Shown here: positions 13,950 through 20,459 of the stretch, piece by piece
How positions within the stretch are numbered: the stretch's first letter is position 1
Layout of the letters: each line of letters begins with the position of its first letter
Source: Bacteroidia bacterium
Lineage (GTDB): Bacteria > Bacteroidota > Bacteroidia > Bacteroidales > Paludibacteraceae
Reading direction: 5' to 3'
Assembly: GCA_009930305.1 (NCBI GenBank)
Contig: RZYM01000002.1
Location: forward strand, 1-64,000
DNA: 64,000 nucleotides
Notes under the pieces: model-generated
The model's database searches: none
The model's input: the letters and a program-made list of their open reading frames with translations, nothing else
What the model was told of the DNA's origin: nothing
Position numbers and translations under genes: made by a program

Positions 13950-14105
13950 ATGCCCACAACTGATACAAAAACAACCGGCTTTTTAAATAATTTAGGAAGC
14001 GTCAATGTTGATGTAAATGTTACGCTATTGTCTGCATTATATGTGTGTATGGCGATAATTATACCTATAGCATTTTATTTTTTACTTAAAACTAGTTACA
14101 AATGA
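13950..14105 (+). CDS. Small single-span membrane protein (51 residues)
   Basis: MPTTDTKTTGFLNNLGSVNV, then a hydrophobic span (LLSALYVCMAIIIPIAFYFLL) and KTSYK. Its TGA overlaps the ATG of the annexin-like gene (ATGA). Found by reading the gap between larger frames. Holin-like size, but equally a virion membrane protein. Confidence 0.6.
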   Translation: MPTTDTKTTGFLNNLGSVNVDVNVTLLSALYVCMAIIIPIAFYFLLKTSYK

Positions 14106-14527
14106 ACCCAATCAATTTAAAAAAATACGCAATAATTACAGCAATAGTTATTGTTTTACTCGTGGTAGTCATTTTTGTAGGTGTAAAGATTAAAAATGTT
14201 ATATCTGATAAGATTAAGGAGCAAAAACAGGTAGACGAAGCAAACAAAGGAATTGATGAAGATAAGCTATCAACAACGACTAGTCAATATAACACAATCG
14301 CAAGTAAGCTATATACTGCCATGAAAGGAATAGGAACAGACGAAGAAGCCGTTTACAGTGCTTTCAGTTCTCTTCAAACTTATTCAGATCTTATGCAGGT
14401 AATGTCGAATTTTGGAGTAAAGGACGGTATGGTATTGAGAGAGTGGATTCATTATGACTTAAATCAAACTGAAATAGACAAAGTGAATAATATTTTGGCT
14501 GCAAAAAGCATAAATTATACATTCTAA
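14102..14527 (+). CDS. Membrane-anchored annexin-like protein
   Basis: A 141-residue protein. One N-terminal span (IITAIVIVLLVVVIFVGV, about residues 11-28) is followed by a charged linker and one annexin-type repeat (about residues 62-137): ASKLYTAMKGIGTDEEAVY, then the helical body with LREWIHYDLNQTEIDKV. MKGxGTDE is the signature loop that in annexins helps bind calcium and phospholipid. Single annexin-like repeats occur in bacterial proteins but are uncommon in phage. In a provirus with a membrane it could act in membrane bending or fusion; that is inference. Confidence 0.72.
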   Translation: MNPINLKKYAIITAIVIVLLVVVIFVGVKIKNVISDKIKEQKQVDEANKGIDEDKLSTTTSQYNTIASKLYTAMKGIGTDEEAVYSAFSSLQTYSDLMQVMSNFGVKDGMVLREWIHYDLNQTEIDKVNNILAAKSINYTF

Positions 14528-14528
14528 A

Positions 14529-14777
14529 ATGAAACTAAAATATATCATATTACTAGCAATTGTGGCAATAGCATATATAGCCTATAAACGCAAACAAAAG
14601 GAAAAGGCAGCTGTCGTTGAAACAGAAAAAATACAACATGGGTTTAAGTATGGAGAATTGGAACCCCCAAAAAAGACCGATTCAAAAGATGATGAGCTTT
14701 ATACCTATGAAAAGTATATAGAAGATGTAATTAAAAACCCCAGCCAATATACTTGGGCTGGTCCTGTCACTATTTGA
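14529..14777 (+). CDS. Small N-anchored membrane protein
   Basis: An 82-residue protein with one N-terminal span (YIILLAIVAIAYIAY) followed by KRKQKEK and an acidic, Pro-containing tail. Starts 1 base after the annexin-like gene. Not recognised; another member of the one-span set. Confidence 0.6.
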   Translation: MKLKYIILLAIVAIAYIAYKRKQKEKAAVVETEKIQHGFKYGELEPPKKTDSKDDELYTYEKYIEDVIKNPSQYTWAGPVTI

Positions 14778-14782
14778 TATTT

Positions 14783-15028
14783 ATGACAACAACAATGAAA
14801 AGAGGTTATATTATATTGATAATATTTGTTTTGTTGGTGATTGCAGCCGGAGCGTACGTTTTTTACAAGAGTAAGAAGAATGGCAAACCGGCTGTAAATC
14901 CACAAGTCGAAATTGAGCCGTTAGAGTTACAGCAGTTTGGAGATGAAGACAACGACGGTTTTGTTATAATTAATGGGCATTTAGTATCGGTTGAAGATGC
15001 AGCTAACTATGAATCTACCAATATCTAA
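14783..15028 (+). CDS. Small N-anchored membrane protein
   Basis: An 81-residue protein: MTTTMKRGY, a span (IILIIFVLLVIAAGAYVFY), a Lys-rich stop and an acidic C-terminal tail (ELQQFGDEDNDGFVIINGH). The ATG at 14783 lies 5 bases after the preceding stop. Its 3' end overlaps the lysozyme start. Confidence 0.6.
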   Translation: MTTTMKRGYIILIIFVLLVIAAGAYVFYKSKKNGKPAVNPQVEIEPLELQQFGDEDNDGFVIINGHLVSVEDAANYESTNI

Positions 15029-15548
15029 CAAAAAAACAATTATAGTGTTTTCGGTTGCAGCCTTTAGTGTAACTATAGCTACAATTCTTTTTTTGATTTT
15101 TTATTTAACACAGAAAAAAAACATGAAAATAAGCAATAAAGGATTGGCATTAATAAAACAGGCGGAGGGCTTAAGGCTAAAGGCCTATAAGTGCCAAGCA
15201 GGAGTTTGGACTATTGGATATGGGCATACTAAAGGAGTAAAAGAGGGCGACACTTGTACAAAAGAGCAGGCAGAACAGTATTTAATTGAAGATGTTGCTG
15301 ATGCTGAAAGTACGGTTAATTGGCAAGGCTTAAAGATCAATCAAAATCAGTTTGATGCGCTTGTTAGTTTTGTTTACAATTTAGGAGCTGCAGCATTTAA
15401 AAAATCTACTCTATTAAAGAAAATAAAGGAAAACCCCAAAGATCCAACAATAGCGGCAGAGTTTGCAAAATACAAGTTTGCCGGAGGCGTTATTAGTAAC
15501 GGTTTAGTAACAAGAAGAAGCAATGAAAGTAATTTATATTTTGCTTAA
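15009..15548 (+). CDS. GH24 lysozyme with N-terminal membrane anchor
   Basis: A 179-residue peptidoglycan hydrolase. An N-terminal span (IIVFSVAAFSVTIATILFLIFYL) precedes a full T4/P21-type lysozyme domain: IKQAEGLRLKAYKCQAGVWT, then IGYGHTKGV, then NQFDALVSFVYNLG. The catalytic triad pattern Glu-8-Asp-5-Thr appears as Glu-8-Cys-5-Thr, a known endolysin variant. Possible starts are ATG at 14997 or 15009; in-frame TTG at 14991 is less likely. The anchor suggests a virion-membrane lysozyme for entry or a signal-anchor endolysin for release. Confidence 0.88.
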   Translation: MNLPISNKKTIIVFSVAAFSVTIATILFLIFYLTQKKNMKISNKGLALIKQAEGLRLKAYKCQAGVWTIGYGHTKGVKEGDTCTKEQAEQYLIEDVADAESTVNWQGLKINQNQFDALVSFVYNLGAAAFKKSTLLKKIKENPKDPTIAAEFAKYKFAGGVISNGLVTRRSNESNLYFA

Positions 15549-15560
15549 AATAAAATAATT

Positions 15561-15830
15561 ATGGATACAATTATATATAGTACAAATTTGATGCAGTCTG
15601 CCGAACAACCGACTGTAATTAAGGAAGTAATTTCTAGTACAGAAACAGTCAGATACATAGGTTTTGCAAAGCGTGGCGCGCAAAGTCTTAATCATGCAGT
15701 ATTTGCGATTGTGAAAGTAAAACAAGATATGGTTACAAATATAACTACATACGAATACAGTAATGGTTCTATGGAGCGAAATTGCGCTTTTAATGGCTGT
15801 GAAAATCTTAATTATTCATTTTTAAAATAA
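15561..15830 (+). CDS. Small protein of unknown function in the spike/fibre segment
   Basis: An 89-residue, beta-rich protein with several Cys and aromatic residues near the C-terminus (MERNCAFNGCENLNYSF). It lies between the lysozyme and the fibre-like gene. Not recognised. Confidence 0.55.
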   Translation: MDTIIYSTNLMQSAEQPTVIKEVISSTETVRYIGFAKRGAQSLNHAVFAIVKVKQDMVTNITTYEYSNGSMERNCAFNGCENLNYSFLK

Positions 15831-15836
15831 TAAACA

Positions 15837-16172
15837 ATGTACAGCACACCTATAATTATTGATAATTCAGGACTTACTGGAGTTATTATTAATAACTTAC
15901 AACAAGATATAAACGATGTGCGCAATATTGCACAAGGCAAAACACGTGGACTAGTTTTTAATACTGTACAAGAGGTTGAAGAATGGCTTTTATCTGCCGA
16001 AAACGTGGCATCATTAAATATCGGAGATGTTTTTTTAATTCGCGATCTTGATGTACCTGATTATTGGTGGGACGGATCAACTAAACAACTTTTGGAAACA
16101 CAAAAAACAGAAATTTCAACCATTACAGACACGGAGATTGACGAACTATTTAACGAGGAGATAATATCATGA
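15837..16172 (+). CDS. Phage fibre/receptor-binding-type protein
   Basis: A 111-residue protein. The segment GLVFNTVQEVEEWL, then LNIGDVFLIRDLDVPDYWWDG, is a familiar module of phage fibre and receptor-binding proteins in Bacteroidetes and Firmicutes phages. In a tailless particle it would sit on a vertex spike. It overlaps the next gene by 4 bases, and that start is preceded by GAGGAG, so the two are co-translated and may form one spike. Confidence 0.65.
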   Translation: MYSTPIIIDNSGLTGVIINNLQQDINDVRNIAQGKTRGLVFNTVQEVEEWLLSAENVASLNIGDVFLIRDLDVPDYWWDGSTKQLLETQKTEISTITDTEIDELFNEEIIS

Positions 16173-16981
16173 CAGCAATACTTAATAAAGCAGGACTAGC
16201 ACACTACGACACCAAAATAAAAGAATATATCGGTATTCATGGCGGAGGATCAACTACAAAAGATATGTTTAAGATTGCAGTAGATAGCAATTCAAATAGC
16301 GTGCCTATGCGAATAGATATAAGTGCACTACATCTATTTGGAGAAAATAATTTAGATTCATCATACGGACAACAAATAGAAGTTCTAAGAGATCCAAACG
16401 GTGGCGATTATCTTTTTTATCTTGATATGGATATTTTTATGTCAGCCGCGAACGCAAGTAAGATTAATTCTCTTATAATTGAGTCGGCACATGATGCAAT
16501 TTTTAATAATGGTAGAAAGGATTCTTTCACTTCTTATAGTGGTTTATTAAGCGACAAACAAAAATCAATTTTAGTAACAAAAGATTATACAACTTGTAAA
16601 CGTCTATTTTCATCAATTGTAGGTTACAATGTATATCAAAGTTCAGAGCATGAATTAAACTTAAACAATGAGGTTATAGAGAGATTAGGCAGAACCTATG
16701 CAGATATGTCAGATAGTTCTTTATGTGGTTATTTAATGACAGGCAGGACAAAAGGATACGGGGGCAATTATGCCTATACAGATGCTTTTACCGGAGTGCA
16801 AAATGCGTATTTGCGATCTGTTTTTATTGCAGAAGACTCTCAACATATAATATTTAGGTTTAGCCCATGTGGAAGCGGAAATTTATTTTATTATCTCGGA
16901 CAGCATTACACGAATACCAAAACAACCCCATTATTGACATTATATCTTAACCCGGCAGACTTTGAAGAGCCTACTCAATAA
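16169..16981 (+). CDS. Putative spike/receptor-binding protein
   Basis: A 270-residue protein rich in Ser, Asn, Tyr and Gly, with predicted beta segments throughout and no membrane span. The start (ILNKAGLAHYDTKIKEYIG) is like the N-terminal attachment segment of many phage fibre proteins. With the preceding fibre-type protein it is the best candidate for the host-recognition spike. It could alternatively be a second capsid protein. Confidence 0.55.
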   Translation: MTAILNKAGLAHYDTKIKEYIGIHGGGSTTKDMFKIAVDSNSNSVPMRIDISALHLFGENNLDSSYGQQIEVLRDPNGGDYLFYLDMDIFMSAANASKINSLIIESAHDAIFNNGRKDSFTSYSGLLSDKQKSILVTKDYTTCKRLFSSIVGYNVYQSSEHELNLNNEVIERLGRTYADMSDSSLCGYLMTGRTKGYGGNYAYTDAFTGVQNAYLRSVFIAEDSQHIIFRFSPCGSGNLFYYLGQHYTNTKTTPLLTLYLNPADFEEPTQ

Positions 16982-16992
16982 TTGCAGTAACA

Positions 16993-17319
16993 ATGAGTTG
17001 GGGAGATATATTAGCGGCTATATTATCATTAATAGCCGGAGGTAGCTTAACAGCGTTATTTGTCTTGCCGGCTACAAAGCAAAAGGCAAGGGCAGAAGCG
17101 ATACAAAATGTACAAGACGTATATCAGGAGCTAATAGATGATCTACGAAAAGACAAACAATACATGAAGGTAGAAATAAAAGAGCTGCAAGAATGGAAGG
17201 TAGAAGCGATGAACACGCTTAAACAAAACACAAAAGATATTAGCGAACTAAAAAAAAACGAGTGTGTAATAGTCAATTGTTCTAAAAGAACAAAAAAAAA
17301 ATTTGTTAACGGTATTTGA
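16993..17319 (+). CDS. Membrane/coiled-coil protein, holin- or spanin-like
   Basis: A 108-residue protein with one N-terminal span (ILAAILSLIAGGSLTALFVLP) and a long coiled coil (RAEAIQNVQDVYQELIDDL, DKQYMKVEIKELQEWK) ending in Cys and Lys-rich residues. Proteins of this plan are common near the lysis genes of Bacteroidetes phages. A lysis role is likely but not proven. Confidence 0.6.
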   Translation: MSWGDILAAILSLIAGGSLTALFVLPATKQKARAEAIQNVQDVYQELIDDLRKDKQYMKVEIKELQEWKVEAMNTLKQNTKDISELKKNECVIVNCSKRTKKKFVNGI

Positions 17320-17353
17320 TTTTTAAAAAAAAAGGAATACAAATAATATTTTA

Positions 17354-18526
17354 ATGACTAAAAAAAATATCTTAATATTATCACCCGATAGCCCTTATAA
17401 TTCAATGGGTGGGTTAGGTGTACATTTGTTGGAGATATTAAGACGTTTTGATAACCAAAAATACGAAGTTACTGTTTTAGCGCAATGCTCACCAAATTGC
17501 ATTATAAATAATTGCAAAGTTTTCGGAGTTTCTGTATATAACTTTGAATTAGGCAACGGGTTTCGCGAAACATTAAGCGAAACTTATATCAATCAGTCGC
17601 GCTTTATATCAGTTTTCAATATTCTTTTAAATAATGGATCTATAAGCAAACCGGATATAATACACTGTATGGACTGGTCAACCGGAATAGCCGCGTTTGA
17701 AATAACACTACAAACGGGTGCAAAGTTGGTTTTTGCAATTCACTTATCTATTTCTAATTACCTTAAAAATGTAAGTACAACACAAGTCTTACAATGGGAG
17801 ATAGCAAAGAAGATTGAATTTAAATTGTGTCAGCAAGCTGACGCAATATTGCAAGTTTCAGATAATTATAGCAACCTCTTTCCGTTTTTCGCTTTTAAAA
17901 ACAAAACTTATATAATTCCCAATGGCGTTGATTGTAAAGATTATGAAAAATCCGAACCCTTTAAACATGTTGGTAAAAACCGATATAAGATAGTTTATAT
18001 AGGACGATTTGCCGATATGAAAAACGTTGATGTTTTGTCCGGTATTGATATACCGAAAAATTGCGACCTTATTTTTATCGGAGGTGCACAAGGTGGAGAA
18101 CAATCACTTATTAATAGGGTAGTTGAAAGGTCAAAAGTTTGCAAAAACATACATTATGTTGGTACTATGTACGGAAAAGAGAAAATTAACGCTTTATGTG
18201 CCGCAGATCTTATTATTATGCCGTCAATACATGAACCTTTTGGGCTTGTAGCGTTAGAGGCTTGTGCAGCTGCAATTGGCGGCAAAACTGTTTTTGCGTC
18301 TTCATTTGTTGGTGGTATGTCAGAATTTTTAAATAGCGAAGCTGCAATTAATTGCGGAACAACAAAAGAAAGTATTGAAAAGTCTCTTTTTCGTTTTTTG
18401 AAAATGTCAGAAAATGAGAAAAAAAAGATGCGATCTGCAGCTATTTCAATTGCAAAAAAATACAGTTGGGATAATACAACACAGAATATTCAGCAAGTAT
18501 ATGATAACTTATTAAATAACAATTAA
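17354..18526 (+). CDS. GT4 family glycosyltransferase (cargo gene)
   Basis: A 390-residue GT-B glycosyltransferase. The N-terminal domain starts ILILSPDSPYNSMGGLGVHL, as in GT4/GT5 enzymes; the second domain carries KIVYIGRFADMKNVDVL and the donor-site motif HEPFGLVALEA (Glu-x7-Glu). It would transfer a sugar from a nucleotide donor, probably to a surface glycan. It stands on the same strand within the late cassette, between the fibre and lysis-like genes. A likely role is lysogenic conversion of the host surface to block superinfection, or glycosylation of the virion. It is the longest gene of the element after the integrase. Confidence 0.87.
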   Translation: MTKKNILILSPDSPYNSMGGLGVHLLEILRRFDNQKYEVTVLAQCSPNCIINNCKVFGVSVYNFELGNGFRETLSETYINQSRFISVFNILLNNGSISKPDIIHCMDWSTGIAAFEITLQTGAKLVFAIHLSISNYLKNVSTTQVLQWEIAKKIEFKLCQQADAILQVSDNYSNLFPFFAFKNKTYIIPNGVDCKDYEKSEPFKHVGKNRYKIVYIGRFADMKNVDVLSGIDIPKNCDLIFIGGAQGGEQSLINRVVERSKVCKNIHYVGTMYGKEKINALCAADLIIMPSIHEPFGLVALEACAAAIGGKTVFASSFVGGMSEFLNSEAAINCGTTKESIEKSLFRFLKMSENEKKKMRSAAISIAKKYSWDNTTQNIQQVYDNLLNNN

Positions 18527-18537
18527 AATATTAAAGT

Positions 18538-18702
18538 ATGAAATTTAAGAAACCCATTTGTAAAAGTGAAAAAATAACACGCATTGCAAAAACTACAAAA
18601 GTAGCCGGACCCAAAGCAAAAACAACAACTAAGGCAACAAAAAAGAAAATAACAATTCCGAAAGTTACAAATAGAAAAAAAGCAGCAGCAGCAAACAAAT
18701 GA
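18538..18702 (+). CDS. Small highly basic protein (54 residues)
   Basis: Begins MKFKKPICKSEKITRIAK and continues with alternating Lys, Thr and Ala to KKAAAANK. About a third of residues are Lys or Arg and almost no acid is present. It resembles histone-tail-like or virion core DNA-condensing proteins. Its TGA overlaps the ATG of the next gene (ATGA). Found by reading the gap between larger frames. Confidence 0.6.
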   Translation: MKFKKPICKSEKITRIAKTTKVAGPKAKTTTKATKKKITIPKVTNRKKAAAANK

Positions 18703-19121
18703 AATATAAAGATAACAAAGATATTGTAAGAGGCATAATAGCTTTTATTGTTAGTATGCTTGCATTTCTAGCATTAATATTATTTGATAGCTGCAAAACT
18801 GTGCAACCTGTAACTATCAATAAAACAGATACTTTATTAGTTCAAAGAATAGATACTGTAAAAGAACGCTACCTTGACAGTGTAATAATAAAAGAAAAGG
18901 GCGATACTATATGGATTGAAAAATATAAGTTCGCGTACAAAAATAAAATACAATATCGGGATAGCGTTCGCATACAGAATAAAGAAATACCGATAAATGT
19001 ACCAACACCGTTTATCCCGACTTGGTGTTGGTGGTGTTTAGGCCTATTAATAGGCATTGTTCTGTTCACTATCGGCAAAATTGCTTTTAAAATTTACAAA
19101 ACCTTTGTTTTGCATATATAA
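18699..19121 (+). CDS. Spanin-like two-span membrane protein
   Basis: A 140-residue protein. The N-terminal span (IIAFIVSMLAFLALILF) ends in DSCKTVQP. A periplasmic stretch of short repeats (KTDTLLVQRIDTV, KGDTIWIEKYKF) is typical of lysis-region proteins of Bacteroidetes phages, and a second span (CWWCLGLLIGIVLFTIG) follows. It is the last gene before the right attachment site. Envelope disruption is the likely role. Confidence 0.6.
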   Translation: MKYKDNKDIVRGIIAFIVSMLAFLALILFDSCKTVQPVTINKTDTLLVQRIDTVKERYLDSVIIKEKGDTIWIEKYKFAYKNKIQYRDSVRIQNKEIPINVPTPFIPTWCWWCLGLLIGIVLFTIGKIAFKIYKTFVLHI

Positions 19122-19253
19122 AAGCATATATTTGCAAGACAATATTAGCCTTATAAAATCAGATTAAAAAATATAAATTATTGCAAATATCGTGCAAATT
19201 GGAAAAATATTTAATTAAAACATTAATCATCAATAAGTTACGTATTTGTATAA

Positions 19254-19272
19254 AATCCCGACGGGATCACAA
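19254..19272 (+). repeat. attR core of the integrated element
   Basis: AATCCCGACGGGATCACAA repeats the 3' end of tRNA-Arg (2580-2598) with one change (G at 19265 against A at 2591). No tRNA body stands upstream here, so this is the displaced original 3' end of the host gene. A host-type terminator follows at 19289-19325. Confidence 0.88.
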
Positions 19273-19288
19273 GATTCGCAAAAACATT

Positions 19289-19325
19289 AAAGCCATAACT
19301 TATAAAAAAGTTGTGGCTTTATTAT
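19289..19325 (+). terminator. Displaced host terminator of tRNA-Arg
   Basis: AAGCCATAACTT and AAGTTGTGGCTT form a 12-bp stem (one G-T pair) around ATAAAA, followed by TATTATTAT. It begins 17 bases after attR, the place expected for the original tRNA-Arg terminator before integration. Confidence 0.7.
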
Positions 19326-19362
19326 TATGGTTTTCATTCTGCAATATATCTCGTTTTCAAGC

Positions 19363-19395
19363 ATAAAAAAAGGAGTTCAAAAAAGAACTCCTTTT
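19363..19395 (-). terminator. Terminator of tRNA-Met
   Basis: On the minus strand AAAGGAGTTC and GAACTCCTTT pair around TTTTTT and are followed by a T run. It lies just downstream of the minus-strand tRNA-Met. Confidence 0.8.
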
Positions 19396-19401
19396 GCGTT
19401 G

Positions 19402-19475
19402 TAGCGGGAATGAGAATTGAACTCATGACCTCCGGGTTATGAATCCGACGCTCTAACCAACTGAGCTATCCCGCC
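19402..19475 (-). tRNA. tRNA-Met (anticodon CAT)
   Basis: The minus strand gives GGCGGGATAGCTCAGTTGGT at the 5' end, an anticodon loop TTCATAA (anticodon CAT) and a T arm with GTTCAATTC. The acceptor stem GGCGGGA pairs with TCCCGCT. Sequence likeness to Bacteroides elongator tRNA-Met and the G1-T72 pair favour Met, though CAT alone would also allow tRNA-Ile2. Confidence 0.9.
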
Positions 19476-19492
19476 ATAAGCCAAAAGCGGTG

Positions 19493-19500
19493 CAAAGGTA
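19493..19500 (-). promoter_or_regulatory. -7 box of tRNA-Met
   Basis: On the minus strand TACCTTTG fits TAnnTTTG and lies 17 bases upstream of the tRNA. Confidence 0.55.
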
Positions 19501-19535
19501 ATAAAATAATCGTAATTCAAAACCCAAAAACATAT

Positions 19536-20351
19536 TTATTTTACAAATTTTGCAGCTACCCAATTATGCTTATCCTTTTTAGATACGTATGTAAGGCCTA
19601 AACGCTCTGCTTCTTCACGAATCATAGCCAGATCCTCAGAATAAAAACCACTCATATACAAACACCCTCCACTGTTCAAGCATCCAATATATTTATTCAT
19701 ATCAGCAAGGAGAATATTTCTATTTATATTTGCAAAAACAATACCAACTTGATATGATGACAGTGATTCTGCATCTCCCAATATTACCTTCATATCAACA
19801 TTATTTAGTGCAATATTTTCGGTTGCATTTGATACACACCAAGGATCCACATCAATCCCTATTACACTTGAAGCATTTTTCATTTTTGCCAATATTCCAA
19901 GTATACCTGTTCCGCATCCCATATCCAAAACTGATTTATTTGTCATATCATCCTCTAAAATCCAAGATATCATTGAAGATGTTGTTTCATGATGACCTGT
20001 TCCAAAAGACATTTTTGGATCAATTAAAATATTATACTGAACATTAGGAACATCAGTATGAAAAGAACTTCTAATAACACATTTATCTTCTATCACTATA
20101 GGCTGAAAATAGTTCTTTTCCCATTCTTCATTCCAATTTTTATCAGTTATAATTTCTGTTGAATATTTATTATTTTCCAATACAGTTTTTAAACTTATTT
20201 CATCATACACCGTCTCTTTAACGTACGCGCAAAGACTATCAGAATTTGTTTCGAAACTATCAAAACCAATTTCACCTAAATTGTAGGTAATAACATCGAC
20301 CATATAATCAGGCATACCAACCGTTGATATTTGAACTTTAACGTAATTCAT
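19536..20351 (-). CDS. prmA: Ribosomal protein L11 methyltransferase
   Basis: A 271-residue SAM-dependent methyltransferase that methylates ribosomal protein L11. The N-terminal substrate domain is short. The family motif DPKMSFGTGHHETT (about residues 111-124) and the SAM site VLDMGCGTGILGI (about 140-152) are both present, followed by FANINRNILL. Length and motif order match Bacteroidetes PrmA. It is a single gene, divergent from the secreted protein at 20460. Confidence 0.95.
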   Translation of the reverse strand: MNYVKVQISTVGMPDYMVDVITYNLGEIGFDSFETNSDSLCAYVKETVYDEISLKTVLENNKYSTEIITDKNWNEEWEKNYFQPIVIEDKCVIRSSFHTDVPNVQYNILIDPKMSFGTGHHETTSSMISWILEDDMTNKSVLDMGCGTGILGILAKMKNASSVIGIDVDPWCVSNATENIALNNVDMKVILGDAESLSSYQVGIVFANINRNILLADMNKYIGCLNSGGCLYMSGFYSEDLAMIREEAERLGLTYVSKKDKHNWVAAKFVK

Positions 20352-20395
20352 TTGGCTATTTAACAGTGAGAAATTTATAATATAAAAAAATTCAC

Positions 20396-20403
20396 TACCT
20401 TTG
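20396..20403 (+). promoter_or_regulatory. -7 box upstream of the 20460 gene
   Basis: TACCTTTG fits the -7 consensus, 56 bases before the start codon. No clear -33 TTTG. Confidence 0.5.
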
Positions 20404-20459
20404 TAAAAGGTAGTTTTGCAAGATAACCAAGCAAAGATACTAACTTAAATTTATACATT

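Noticed and set aside
2580..19272. Tailed (Caudoviricetes) prophage
   Set aside because: No terminase, portal, capsid protease of the HK97 type, tape measure or tail genes can be found in any frame, and the element is too short for such a module.
2580..19272. Integrative conjugative element or mobilisable transposon
   Set aside because: No relaxase, TraG-type coupling protein or other transfer genes; the P-loop ATPase is short and lacks the membrane and coupling domains of TraG.
19181..19366. 61-codon frame across attR
   Set aside because: It spans the attachment core and the displaced terminator, has no likeness to a protein and no start signal.
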